Shown here: one piece after another, positions 42,235 through 50,298 of the stretch | How the letters are laid out: every line of letters begins with the position of its first letter | Numbering within the stretch: the first letter of the stretch is position 1 | Assembly: GCA_031553735.1 (NCBI GenBank) | Contig: JAVBLB010000007.1 | Coordinates: 31,101 to 95,100, forward strand | Reading direction: 5' to 3' | Source: Adiutrix sp031553735 | GTDB lineage: Bacteria; Desulfobacterota; Desulfarculia; Adiutricales; Adiutricaceae | Length of the DNA stretch: 64,000 bases | Notes under the pieces: model-generated | The model's database searches: none | Seen by the model: the letters and a program-made list of their open reading frames with translations, nothing else | What the model was told of the DNA's origin: nothing | Translations under genes and position numbers: made by a program

Positions 42235-44271
42235 TTACCCGCCGGGCCGGTAACCGCCCGCCCGGGACGAGGCCGGGCGCGCTTCGGTGACCGCGAAGCT
42301 GAGGCTGGCCCCCAGTTCCATCACGTCGCCCTCCTCCGTTCTCACCCGGCGGTCCTCCCGGTGGACCGACACCTTCGCCTCCCCGGCTCCGGCGGTCAGG
42401 GCCAGGGTCCGCATGTAGCCGGCCATTTTTTCCTCGGCGATGGCCGACAGCTCATCCACCGAGTCGCCGTCGATCATCTCGCTGGGGAGGAACAGCCGGA
42501 AGCCCGCGAAGTTGGGCAACGAGTGGATCTCCACCTTGCGCCGCAGATAGATGGGCGCGGCGGCCGCGCCGACCGCGCTGGCCGCGTCATACACCGGCGG
42601 CACGATGATCGTGCCCTTCAGCCGACGGCCGAGAAACGGCGCCAGGACGGCGGCCGGGGCCCCCAAAAGCAGAATGCTGTCCTCCACGCCGAGTTCGACC
42701 CGGATTTTGCCCTTTTTCCCGCGCCCCAAGGGGCCGCTGAAAACCCCGGTTTCGGAAAACTCTTCGGGCTGGTAGTGAACCCCGTCCTGATCGAAGCCGT
42801 GGCAGATGATTTCCTCGGCCAACAGGCGGCCGAATTCCTCCAGCACCCGGAAAGCCACCTCCTCAGCGGTCAGCCGCAGCGAGCGGCCCAGAATTTCCGC
42901 CCCGATGCAGGCGGCTTCCCGCGAGCCCTGCCCATACAGCCCCAAAACCGCCATGGCGTCGGTGGGAGTGAAGGCCGAAACCAGAATCGCCGGGTGCTTC
43001 AGGGCGTTCACCCCGCTGAAGCGCTGACCCCGCTGAAAGCAGGTTTCCGCATGGGTGGCCAGGGCCAGCGGAGTCTCCCGCTCCAAAGCCCGCAACAGCA
43101 CGATTTCATCGTCGTTCAACCCGGAATCGGGGGGCGACCCGGGCAAAAAGAAGCACCCGGCCAGGGTGGCGCCCAGGCCCGATCCCCGCTGGTATTTCAG
43201 GGTCCGAACCACCTGGGGCCACTCATCCGCCAGGCGGCACAGGGGCAGAACCCGGCGCGGGCCCAGCGTCAGGTCGCCGGCTTTGCTCATGGTCACCAGG
43301 CTGTCGCCGCCCAGGCCCCGGGTGCGGGTCTCGACGGCCACGGTCATGGTGTTCCAGGCGCCGACCCGGGCCCCGTTGGGATTGACCGCCGGGCGGCCAT
43401 CCCGCACCAGGGCCAGATCCGTGGTCGTCCCGCCGATGTCCAGCACCCAGAGGTCTTTCTCCCCGGGGGTCAAGAGGCCCCGCCCCAGCGTTTTCGCGCC
43501 GACGAGGCTGGCGGCCGGCCCCGAAACCACGGTCTCGATGGGCCTGTCGCGGGCCCAGTCTTCGCTGACCAGGCTGCCGTCCCCTTTGACCACCATCAGC
43601 CGGGCCTTGAATCCGCAGCCTCTCGCCGCTTTTTTGACCGCCTCCAGAAGACGATTGATGACGCCGACCAGCCCGGCGTTCAGCGCGGCCGTGGCCGCCC
43701 GGCGAACGGCGTCGTATTCGCCCGTGAGATCCCGGCCCAGGGTGATCGGCTTTTGGGAAAGACTCCGAATGATGCGCGAGGCGGCCAATTCATGGGCGGG
43801 ATTCTTGACGCTGAAAAAACCGGAGACGGCCCAGGCGGACACGTGCGGATCCAGCGTCCCGACCGCCGCCTCGATCGCTTCTTCGTCCAGGGGCTCTTCT
43901 TCCGTGCCGTAATAATCGTGGCTGCCGCGCACGAAGACGGATTCCACCAGGGGCAGCTTCTGGACCAGCTGGCGCACGGCCTCCTGGTCGGCGTCATAAC
44001 CCATCATGATCAGGCCCACCCGGCTGCTCACCCCTTCGGCGATGGCGTTGGTGGCCAGGGTCGTGGACAGGCTGATCTGGGTCACGGCCTCCCGCCCCCC
44101 GGGCCAATCCCGGGCGGCCAGCTTTTCCAGGGCCCGGGCGATGCCCACGGAGAGGTCGTGGTGGGTGGTTTCGGCCTTGGCATACGCCGCGACCGTTCTG
44201 GTTTGCGGGTTATAGATCACCGCGTCGGTGTGGGTTCCCCCGGTATCGAGTCCTAAAGTCAAAGCGTTCAT
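42235..44271 (-). CDS. Hydantoinase/oxoprolinase-family (HyuA-like) ASKHA ATPase
   Basis: This 678-residue protein has the ASKHA phosphate motifs LGLDTGGTHTDAVI (residues 6-19) and LDIGGTTTDLALV (mid-protein), which define the HyuA/5-oxoprolinase family. It has no separate HyuB-like subunit beside it. In this operon (MttB-like, Fe-S protein, MetH-activation protein, this gene) an ATP-driven role is more likely than hydantoin hydrolysis. It could act in corrinoid reactivation, like the ASKHA protein RACo, or in preparing an N-methylated cyclic substrate. It is the last gene of the operon, with a 33-bp gap from the preceding one. Confidence 0.8.
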   Translation of the reverse strand: MNALTLGLDTGGTHTDAVIYNPQTRTVAAYAKAETTHHDLSVGIARALEKLAARDWPGGREAVTQISLSTTLATNAIAEGVSSRVGLIMMGYDADQEAVRQLVQKLPLVESVFVRGSHDYYGTEEEPLDEEAIEAAVGTLDPHVSAWAVSGFFSVKNPAHELAASRIIRSLSQKPITLGRDLTGEYDAVRRAATAALNAGLVGVINRLLEAVKKAARGCGFKARLMVVKGDGSLVSEDWARDRPIETVVSGPAASLVGAKTLGRGLLTPGEKDLWVLDIGGTTTDLALVRDGRPAVNPNGARVGAWNTMTVAVETRTRGLGGDSLVTMSKAGDLTLGPRRVLPLCRLADEWPQVVRTLKYQRGSGLGATLAGCFFLPGSPPDSGLNDDEIVLLRALERETPLALATHAETCFQRGQRFSGVNALKHPAILVSAFTPTDAMAVLGLYGQGSREAACIGAEILGRSLRLTAEEVAFRVLEEFGRLLAEEIICHGFDQDGVHYQPEEFSETGVFSGPLGRGKKGKIRVELGVEDSILLLGAPAAVLAPFLGRRLKGTIIVPPVYDAASAVGAAAAPIYLRRKVEIHSLPNFAGFRLFLPSEMIDGDSVDELSAIAEEKMAGYMRTLALTAGAGEAKVSVHREDRRVRTEEGDVMELGASLSFAVTEARPASSRAGGYRPGG

Positions 44272-44304
44272 ATGGCACCTGAAAATGATGGGGAGTCGGC
44301 GGAA

Positions 44305-44979
44305 TTACATGCCGATGTTTTCGCCCTGATAGGGGGCTTTTCGGGAAGGGCAGCCCTCTTTGGTGCAGAGCTGGCAGTTGTGATATTTCTCCGCCGTCTC
44401 AAAATACACCCCGGAAACGCTCTTGTTCGGGCTCATCAGGAGGCTTGGCAGAAGGGTCACCCCGATTTGCCCCGGCAGTTCGCCCAGAAGCTCGAAAAGG
44501 GGTTTCTGCTCGGTGATCGGCCATTCCCGGGGCAGGGAGCCGGGGTTCATGGCCGATACCAGCGGCAGGCCATAGCGTTCGGTGATGAAATCCTCCAACT
44601 GCCGCACGCCCTGCCGCAAAGCCATCAACATGACCTCATCGGCCATGAACTGTTCCAGCCCGGTCAGGCCGGCCGTCCATTCGGCCAGTTCCCGCCCGCA
44701 GGTGACCACGTGGGGAAAGGCCACCTTCAAGCCGGCCAGTTGGCGGGTCATCAGCCCGCTTTGAAAGACCACCTCGCCGAATCTGGTGTTTTCGTCATCC
44801 AGAATTTCCGGCGCCATCACCATGAAAGCCGCCTTCGGCCGGGCCAGGCGCCCGGCGGTGGCCAGAATGTCGCCCAGGAGTCTTTCGGCCTTGGTCCCGG
44901 GCCTGACTCTGAGATGCCCGGCCACTTCCCGTTCGTCATAATGGACCTGGAGATCATCCAGGATCATGAATTCCGTCAT
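44305..44979 (-). CDS. MetH-activation-domain-like protein with C-terminal cysteine motif
   Basis: This 224-residue protein resembles the vitamin B12-dependent methionine synthase activation domain. That domain binds AdoMet and reactivates oxidised cob(II)alamin during reductive methylation. The central part has the fold signature region LEQFMADEVMLMALRQGV and the C-terminus carries CQLCTKEGCPSRKAPY, a compact cysteine cluster seen in stand-alone members. No other MetH domains are present, so this is a stand-alone protein. It is co-transcribed with the MttB-like methyltransferase, which supports a role in keeping a corrinoid cofactor active. Confidence 0.78.
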   Translation of the reverse strand: MTEFMILDDLQVHYDEREVAGHLRVRPGTKAERLLGDILATAGRLARPKAAFMVMAPEILDDENTRFGEVVFQSGLMTRQLAGLKVAFPHVVTCGRELAEWTAGLTGLEQFMADEVMLMALRQGVRQLEDFITERYGLPLVSAMNPGSLPREWPITEQKPLFELLGELPGQIGVTLLPSLLMSPNKSVSGVYFETAEKYHNCQLCTKEGCPSRKAPYQGENIGM

Positions 44980-45028
44980 TGTATATCTCCCAATCCAAAT
45001 GGTTGCGATATCCGGCCGGGCCCGGAAC

Positions 45029-45781
45029 TCAGATAAGAGCGCAGGGACCGACGCCGCACTTTCCGCAGACGTCGAGGGTCCAATTAAGGCTCCGGGTATA
45101 CGGCGACAGGTTCAGCAGCTTTTTGTTGCAGACGTGGCGGTCGAATTCGTCCGGGCCGTCGCCCAAGGCTTTGGGCGGGCAGTGCTTCAGGCAATACCGG
45201 CAGCTTCCGTTCTTGAAATACAGGCACAAATCTTCCGTCGGGCGGGCGGAGGGCGGCAGTTCCTCCGCCAGGAACACGGTGCCGTAACGGCCCGCGCCGC
45301 CGACCGGGGTGATCAGCATCCGGTTGAGGCCGAAACGGCCCAGGCCGGCCACAAAGGCCGCGCTGCGGTGGGACCAGTAGGCCCGGAGCGTCGTTTCGTC
45401 ATAATTATTGGTCGAATTGACCATACCGGCTTTGACGCCCCGGGCTTCCATCATGGCCACCAGGTCCCCGGCAATTTCATCGATCAGGTTGTTGGCGTGG
45501 AGGTAGGAATCCACCCATTCCCGGGCCGGGACGACCGGGTCCCGGCGGTTGGCCTCGACGACCTTTTTGGAAAAAGGCAGAAAAAACGAAACCAGGGTTT
45601 TCACTTCGGGCAAAACGTCTTCCGGCCGCCAATGGTGAGGCCCGATGACGTCTTTGAACGTCGAATACAGGGGATCGGCGGCCGAGGAAAACCCGACCAG
45701 GGGCTGGCGGTAGTAATCCTCCTGATTGGCCCCGGCCACTTTCCGGGTGATGAACTCGACAATTTCGCCGGACAATGACAT
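45029..45781 (-). CDS. QueG-like iron-sulfur protein (possible corrinoid reductive activator)
   Basis: This 250-residue protein has two cysteine clusters near its C-terminus. The first is CLYFKNGSCRYCLKHCP and the second is CGKCGVGPCAL, with an isolated Cys in HVCNKKLL between them, consistent with one or two [4Fe-4S] centres. The N-terminal part resembles epoxyqueuosine-reductase-type proteins (AAFVAGLGRFGLN, FLAEELPPSA), whose relatives include cobalamin-binding reductases. It lies between the methyltransferase and MetH-activation genes, 61 and 49 bp from each. A redox partner for corrinoid reactivation is the most sensible role. A true queuosine function is unlikely in this setting. Confidence 0.78.
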   Translation of the reverse strand: MSLSGEIVEFITRKVAGANQEDYYRQPLVGFSSAADPLYSTFKDVIGPHHWRPEDVLPEVKTLVSFFLPFSKKVVEANRRDPVVPAREWVDSYLHANNLIDEIAGDLVAMMEARGVKAGMVNSTNNYDETTLRAYWSHRSAAFVAGLGRFGLNRMLITPVGGAGRYGTVFLAEELPPSARPTEDLCLYFKNGSCRYCLKHCPPKALGDGPDEFDRHVCNKKLLNLSPYTRSLNWTLDVCGKCGVGPCALI

Positions 45782-45842
45782 GATGAACCCCCCGGTTGTT
45801 TTTTCGGCCGTTGCGGCCGCGCCTTCGGATCGGGCCGCGCGT

Positions 45843-47252
45843 TCAGTCGCCTTCGGCCTTCAAAGTTTTCTCCAACAGCGGATCGATATCGGGCCGCCGG
45901 TATTGCTCCAGATAGATATCCACCCTGATGCGGGCCAGGTCCACGGCCTGGGGGCGGCCCCTCCGCTTCCAGCGCCCGTACGAATCCCGGTTGAAGACCA
46001 GCGGGTCATGGAATTCCGTTCGGAAGCGTTTGAAAGTCAAAGGATGGTTCAGAAAGTTGCCCTTGGGCCCCACTTCCTTGATCGCCTCCAGGGCCAGATC
46101 GTCCTCGCCGCACCTGACAGGCCGCAGAAAATTATCCACATATTCGATGAGTTCGGCGTCCAGAATCATTTTTTCCAGGCTGCCGCCCATGAAACTGCCC
46201 AGGTGGCCGCAGCCCGGCAAGAGATTCACCGGCTGGGCGGCGGCGCTGAAAAATTGCATCATCGCCTCGGCCCCGGCCTGAAAATCGACGACGGGCGAAT
46301 CGGTATGGCTGACGTCGCCCCGCGACAAAAGGCCGTAATAACGCGCCAACTGGCAGCCGGCCAACTCCACCAGCCGGTTTTCCGGGCCACCGTAAACCGA
46401 GCCCAGGCTCTTCATGTCGCTGTGCCCGCCCATGGCGCCGTAAAACACGGGGTGCCCCGGGGAGGCCAACTGGGACAGGACGATCGCCCCCAGATTCTCG
46501 CAATTCTGCATCAACACGGTCGCGGCCAGGGAACAGGGCGCGGTGCTGCCGGCGGCCGGCATCGAGGTGACGTTGAAGGCCACCCCCGCCCGGCAGAAGG
46601 CGACGAGATTGCGGGAGGCCTCTTCGGTCATATACAGAGGCGAAATGACGTTGACCGACGATAGGCCGTAACTGCGCCCGATCAGGGCCGATTCCCGCAT
46701 CTCTTCCGCCGTTTTGCCGAACGCCAGGCCCAGGAGCCGCACGTCGTCGGCGACCATCAGGTAATAAGGTTTATCCTGGTGGAGGATCTGGTTGGCCATC
46801 ATCCAGGCGTGAACGCGCTTGGCTTTGATGTCCTGCGGCATGAACAGGGGACGGCAGAGCTTCATCTGCGGGAGAGCCTGCACCAGTTGGGCCGTCCGGA
46901 TGAAATCCGCGGCGGTCGGCGCGGCCAGGCGCCCTTGATGATCGACCACATAGACGGCCCCGCTGCCGGGAGCGATGACCCGGCTGTCGAGGGAAAAATC
47001 GACGTCGTGCTCCGGGTTCCGGGCCAGCAGGGTGAATTCGCTCGGCACCGTCTCCAGGCATCTTTCAATGATGCGGTCGGTGAAATAGACCGTATCGCCC
47101 GAAGTTTTCAGCCCGTGGGCCTTGAAAACCGCCAGCGCCTCCGCCGAGCCGAAGGCCATCCCGGTTTCCCGGAGTATTTCCAGGCTGGCGGTGTGAATTC
47201 GCCCCAACTGTCTCGGGTCGAGCACGCCGGAGTGGCTGGCGAAAAAACTCAT
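45843..47252 (-). CDS. MttB-superfamily (trimethylamine/betaine-type) corrinoid methyltransferase, non-pyrrolysine
   Basis: This 469-residue protein starts at ATG 47252 (MSFFASHSG) behind AAGGGGG. A longer frame to 47330 is rejected because it would begin inside the -24/-12 promoter. Family features are the N-terminal IHTASLEILRETGMAF, the barrel strand TSMPAAGSTAPCSLAATVL and the glycine-rich GCGHLGSFMGG. There is no internal amber codon, so it belongs to the non-Pyl MtgB/MtpB/MtcB-like group. That group demethylates quaternary amines (glycine betaine, proline betaine, carnitine) onto a corrinoid protein. No corrinoid protein or MtgA-like methylcorrinoid:THF methyltransferase is adjacent. 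The substrate is unknown. Confidence 0.88.
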   Translation of the reverse strand: MSFFASHSGVLDPRQLGRIHTASLEILRETGMAFGSAEALAVFKAHGLKTSGDTVYFTDRIIERCLETVPSEFTLLARNPEHDVDFSLDSRVIAPGSGAVYVVDHQGRLAAPTAADFIRTAQLVQALPQMKLCRPLFMPQDIKAKRVHAWMMANQILHQDKPYYLMVADDVRLLGLAFGKTAEEMRESALIGRSYGLSSVNVISPLYMTEEASRNLVAFCRAGVAFNVTSMPAAGSTAPCSLAATVLMQNCENLGAIVLSQLASPGHPVFYGAMGGHSDMKSLGSVYGGPENRLVELAGCQLARYYGLLSRGDVSHTDSPVVDFQAGAEAMMQFFSAAAQPVNLLPGCGHLGSFMGGSLEKMILDAELIEYVDNFLRPVRCGEDDLALEAIKEVGPKGNFLNHPLTFKRFRTEFHDPLVFNRDSYGRWKRRGRPQAVDLARIRVDIYLEQYRRPDIDPLLEKTLKAEGD

Positions 47253-47313
47253 AGAGCCCCCTTCGTCGATCAGGAGAAAAAGCTGGAACCGGTATAGCGA
47301 CGGCAATCTAGAG

Positions 47314-47329
47314 TGCAAGCGGCATACCA
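47314..47329 (-). promoter_or_regulatory. Sigma-54 (-24/-12) promoter of the MttB-like operon
   Basis: The minus strand reads TGGTATGCCGCTTGCA: GG and GC separated by 10 bases, with a perfect TTGCA -12 box. Transcription would begin near 47302, leaving a 50-nt leader before ATG 47252. The divergent gene at 47517 encodes a sigma-54 activator. An imperfect inverted repeat (TGCTCAC...GTGACA, 47442-47461) about 115-130 bp upstream is a possible activator site. Confidence 0.7.
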
Positions 47330-47455
47330 TTTAAATTCAGAATATTTTCAATTAATATCAAGTAGATACCTGTGCGGCCCGGCAAAAGAAAAACAAAAAG
47401 AAAACAAAACGAAAAATAATTTGCTCTTTTTTTTCGCTTTTGCTCACGGTTGAAG

Positions 47456-47484
47456 TGACAAGAAGGCGGCGGATTGCTATAATC
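47456..47484 (+). promoter_or_regulatory. Sigma-70-type promoter of the PAS/AAA+ activator gene
   Basis: GTGACA, a 17-bp spacer and TATAAT: one mismatch in twelve positions. It lies 33 bp upstream of the 47517 start codon. The -35 overlaps the inverted repeat proposed as the activator site, so autoregulation is possible. Confidence 0.7.
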
Positions 47485-47516
47485 AGGCGGTCTCGATACG
47501 AAAAAGGCCATTTTTT

Positions 47517-48962
47517 ATGGATTCCGAAAAAACGATGATCCAAGCCGTGGTCGACGGGCCGGTCTCCCTGCGGGCTTTCTTTGAAAGCCTGCCGCAGGGC
47601 GTCGTCATTACCGACGCGGACCACCGGATTGTCTTCTGCAACCGGAGGCAATTGGAACGTGACGGTTTGGGCGAGGCGGAGGTTCTGGGGCGGTCGATAT
47701 TCGACCTCCACCCGGGCGACGGCTGGCCGTCGGCGTTGTCGGCGCCCGCCGACGGGTCTTTCGGAGAACCCGCCCCGCGCACCTGGACCGGACGCGGCCG
47801 AAGCGGCCGGCCCATCGCCGTCTCCATCACCCGCATCCCCCTGCCGGGCGTCGGGGCCATCTATGTGATCGACGACCGGCCCAGGGCCGATTCGGCCGGG
47901 GAGGAAAAACGCCGCCAGGCTCCGAAAGAGGCGACGGGCGGGCGGGCGTTCAACAAGCTGATCGGGCGGAGTCCGGGGTTCCTGAAAGCGGTCGGCTTCG
48001 GGGAAAGCGCCGCCTCGTCCCCTTCGCCGGTGCTTTTGGCCGGGGAAACGGGGACCGGCAAGGAGATGTTCGCCCGGGGCATCCATGAGCGGTCGCCCCG
48101 GGCCAACCGGAATTTCGTGGCCATCAACTGCGCGGCCATTCCCCAGGAACTCCTGGAAGGCCTGTTGTTCGGAACCACTCGGGGCGCCTACACCGGGGCC
48201 ACTGAAAAGCCGGGACTCTTCGAAGAAGCCAACTTCGGCACCCTGTTTCTGGACGAATTGGATTCCATGCCCCTGAAGCTGCAACCCAAGCTCCTGCGGG
48301 TTCTTCAGGACCGCCGGATCAGGCGGGTCGGCTCGGCCCGCGAACTGGAACTCGACATAAAAATCATCAGCGCCATCAGCGGCTCGCCGGAAGAAGTCCT
48401 CAGGAGCGGACGGTTGAGGGCCGACCTCTTCTACCGCCTGGGAGTCATGATCATCAAGCTGCCGCCGCTGAGGGAGCGGCCCGAGGACCTGCCGCTTCTG
48501 GTCGAACACTTCGCCGGCAAATATAACACCCTTCTGGGGCGCCGGGTGCGGGCCTTTTCCCCGGAAGTCATGGAGGCTTTCCAGGCCTATACCTGGCCGG
48601 GCAACGTCCGGGAGCTGGAGCACATCATCGAGGCCATTTTCAACATCGCGGACCGGGAGGAAGTGATCACGCCCAAGATGCTGCCCGACCACTTCAGCCT
48701 CTCGTCCAAAATAACCCTGGGCGGGCAAACGGCCGGGAGCCGCGACGAGAACCGCGATTTTCCGCCGGCGGACCCCGACGACCGCGGCGACCGGCCCGGC
48801 CTGGTCACCCTGAAAGACCGGGAGAGGGAGATGATCTCCCGGGCGCTGCTCATGACCGGCGGCAACGTGGCCCAGGCGGCCAAAATGCTGGATATTTCCC
48901 GGCAGCTTCTGGTCTACAAGATGAAAAAACACCAGTTGACCCGGGAGCATTTCAAGAAATGA
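47517..48962 (+). CDS. PAS-domain sigma-54-dependent activator of the divergent MttB-like operon
   Basis: This is a 481-residue protein. A PAS domain occupies about residues 18-125 (FFESLPQGVVITDADHRIVF). The AAA+ domain has Walker A GETGTGKE and Walker B TLFLDE. Its sigma-54 contact loop is GAYTGA, a functional variant that keeps the aromatic residue. A Fis HTH lies at the C-terminus (GNVAQAAKMLDISRQLLVYKMKKHQL). It resembles RocR-type catabolic activators that sense a small molecule through PAS. Being divergent from an operon with a -24/-12 promoter strongly suggests that operon is its target. A UUCG-capped hairpin (48964-48978) follows the stop. Confidence 0.9.
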   Translation: MDSEKTMIQAVVDGPVSLRAFFESLPQGVVITDADHRIVFCNRRQLERDGLGEAEVLGRSIFDLHPGDGWPSALSAPADGSFGEPAPRTWTGRGRSGRPIAVSITRIPLPGVGAIYVIDDRPRADSAGEEKRRQAPKEATGGRAFNKLIGRSPGFLKAVGFGESAASSPSPVLLAGETGTGKEMFARGIHERSPRANRNFVAINCAAIPQELLEGLLFGTTRGAYTGATEKPGLFEEANFGTLFLDELDSMPLKLQPKLLRVLQDRRIRRVGSARELELDIKIISAISGSPEEVLRSGRLRADLFYRLGVMIIKLPPLRERPEDLPLLVEHFAGKYNTLLGRRVRAFSPEVMEAFQAYTWPGNVRELEHIIEAIFNIADREEVITPKMLPDHFSLSSKITLGGQTAGSRDENRDFPPADPDDRGDRPGLVTLKDREREMISRALLMTGGNVAQAAKMLDISRQLLVYKMKKHQLTREHFKK

Positions 48963-48963
48963 C

Positions 48964-48978
48964 GGCGCCTTCGGCGCC
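48964..48978 (+). terminator. UUCG tetraloop hairpin
   Basis: GGCGCC-TTC-GGCGCC lies two bases after the activator stop codon. It is short, very stable and followed by GC-rich sequence without a T-tract, so termination is uncertain. Confidence 0.4.
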
Positions 48979-49046
48979 GCGCCGACCGGGCCTCCGGCTC
49001 TGGGTCAGTCACTTTCAACAGACCGAACCGATACGGCGGGAACCGC

Positions 49047-49388
49047 ATGAAACACAAAAACCTTTTGATCGCCACACTGGCCCTGGGCTTCATGCTCGCC
49101 CCGCCTTCCATCGGCACCGCCTCCATGGAATGCTTCCGCCATCAGCAGCCCGACACGGTGGTCTGCCCGCCGCCGAACGGCGAGATCATCGCGTATACGG
49201 AAGGGGATTATGCCTGCGGCACCGGCTGGTGCGTGGCCGATGCGCATGGCAACGTCAAGTGCTCGAGGGTGCCCGGCGGGGCGGCGATCGTGGATCAGCG
49301 CGGCAACGCCCTGTGCGTCGGCGGCTGCATGGATCCCAGCCCGTCGCTGTGCCGGACCATAGAACGGCCCAACAAGAAATCCAGATAA
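49047..49388 (+). CDS. Secreted eight-cysteine protein, paralogue 1
   Basis: This 113-residue protein has a Sec signal peptide (LLIATLALGFMLAPPSIGTA), leaving a mature domain of about 88 residues with eight cysteines. The pattern shared with the next two genes is C, then C-x-PP-x-G-[DE], then CG-x-G-x-C-V, a single C before a GG-[AL]-A turn, C-V-x-GC, and LC. The even number and secretion suggest four disulfides. No known family was recognised. It is first of a tandem trio downstream of the sigma-54 activator. Confidence 0.72.
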   Translation: MKHKNLLIATLALGFMLAPPSIGTASMECFRHQQPDTVVCPPPNGEIIAYTEGDYACGTGWCVADAHGNVKCSRVPGGAAIVDQRGNALCVGGCMDPSPSLCRTIERPNKKSR

Positions 49389-49402
49389 TACGGAGAGGGA
49401 CG

Positions 49403-49744
49403 ATGAACCTGAATAGAGCCTGGATGACGGCGGCCGCTTTGGGGGCCCTCACTTTTTTGTTCGCTCCGGTCTGCCTGGCCCAGTTCCAGTGCGAGCAGAA
49501 GACCGACGCGCGCAACACCATCATCTGCGCGCCGCCCCAGGGCGACCTGGTCAGGAACAGAAGCGGAAAATACGTCTGCGGCCCGGGGCAATGCGTCGTG
49601 AACAGCTCTTCGGGCGAGGTCATTTGTTCCGCCGCGCCCGGGGGGCTCGCGGCCCTGGATTCGCGCGGCGAGGGGCTGTGCGTCGAAGGCTGCGTGGCGG
49701 CCAGTGAATCGCTCTGCGTGACCCCGGTCCCCGATCCGTCTTAA
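49403..49744 (+). CDS. Secreted eight-cysteine protein, paralogue 2
   Basis: This 113-residue protein starts at ATG 49403 behind CGGAGAGGG, 14 bp after paralogue 1. The signal peptide ends near PVCLAQ. The mature part has all eight cysteines at matching positions (IICAPPQGDL, YVCGPGQCVV, GLCVEGCVA, SLCV). It is clearly homologous to its neighbours but diverged in between (about a third identical by eye). Probably periplasmic or extracellular; the oxidative folding environment implied is of interest in a presumed anaerobe. Confidence 0.72.
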   Translation: MNLNRAWMTAAALGALTFLFAPVCLAQFQCEQKTDARNTIICAPPQGDLVRNRSGKYVCGPGQCVVNSSSGEVICSAAPGGLAALDSRGEGLCVEGCVAASESLCVTPVPDPS

Positions 49745-49763
49745 AAACCATAGGGAGGAGAGC

Positions 49764-50099
49764 ATGAGATTACCGGTTTTTTTCGCCTGTTTCGCCGTGG
49801 GCCTGGGGGCGCTCTTGACGCCGACTCTCTCCTGGGCCGGGCCCATCGCGCCCAAGTGCCTCTGGGCGATCGGCATGGGTCAGGTGAAATGCGCTCCGCC
49901 GTTCGGGGATATCATCCAGGACGTAAATACGGGAAAATTTCTCTGCGGCGTGGGGCAGTGCGTCATCAATCCGGCGGGCATGATCAGGTGTTCGTCCGTG
50001 GTCGGGGGGGCGGCGGTCATCGATTCGCGCAATCGGGCGGCCTGCGTGGGGGGATGCCGGGCGCCCGAAGAATCACTCTGCGTCATTCCCAGGCCGTAG
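49764..50099 (+). CDS. Secreted eight-cysteine protein, paralogue 3
   Basis: This 111-residue protein starts at ATG 49764 behind AGGGAGGAG, 19 bp after paralogue 2. It has a signal peptide (residues 1-25, ending SWAG) and a mature domain with VKCAPPFGDI, FLCGVGQCVI, RCSSVVGGAAVID, ACVGGC and SLCV. It is the last member of the trio. Function unknown. All three share the same order and spacing of cysteines, so the fold is probably one disulfide-stabilised domain. Confidence 0.72.
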   Translation: MRLPVFFACFAVGLGALLTPTLSWAGPIAPKCLWAIGMGQVKCAPPFGDIIQDVNTGKFLCGVGQCVINPAGMIRCSSVVGGAAVIDSRNRAACVGGCRAPEESLCVIPRP

Positions 50100-50142
50100 G
50101 GGCCAAACGGCTTTTCGGTCAACTTTATCAAGCTGAGCTGAG

Positions 50143-50200
50143 CGGGTCGGTAACACTTCGGAGGGCGGCCGGTGTGAGTCCCGACCGCGTCGCCGACGGG
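50143..50200. repeat. Dispersed repeat CTTCGGAG-GCGGCC, copy 2
   Basis: Related to 41880-41940: AACACTTCGGAGGGCGGCC followed by TCCCGACCGCGTCGCCGACG. Located just after the cysteine-rich trio. Confidence 0.6.
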
Positions 50201-50215
50201 TTTCCGGATGACGAA

Positions 50216-50298
50216 CTGATGGTCCCGGCCACCCAAATGTTGCGGCCACTGAAATCCAGCGAAGCGGGTGCGGAATTGGGTCCAGGGCTCAGCCCTGG
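50216..50298. repeat. Direct repeat flanking the chemoreceptor gene, copy 1
   Basis: CTGATGGTCCCGG, CCAAATGTTGCGGCC, AGCGGGTGCGG and a terminal palindrome CCAGGGCTCAGCCCTGG (50282-50298). The same blocks in the same order occur at 52287-52392 on the other side of the gene. The copy overlaps the last codons and stop of the receptor. Confidence 0.65.

Noticed and set aside
45843..47252. Pyrrolysine-dependent MttB
   Set aside because: The gene is a full-length frame without an internal TAG, so it belongs to the non-Pyl branch of the superfamily.
45843..47330. Longer start of the MttB-like gene at 47330
   Set aside because: It would begin inside the -24/-12 promoter. ATG 47252 has a good ribosome-binding site and the family N-terminus.
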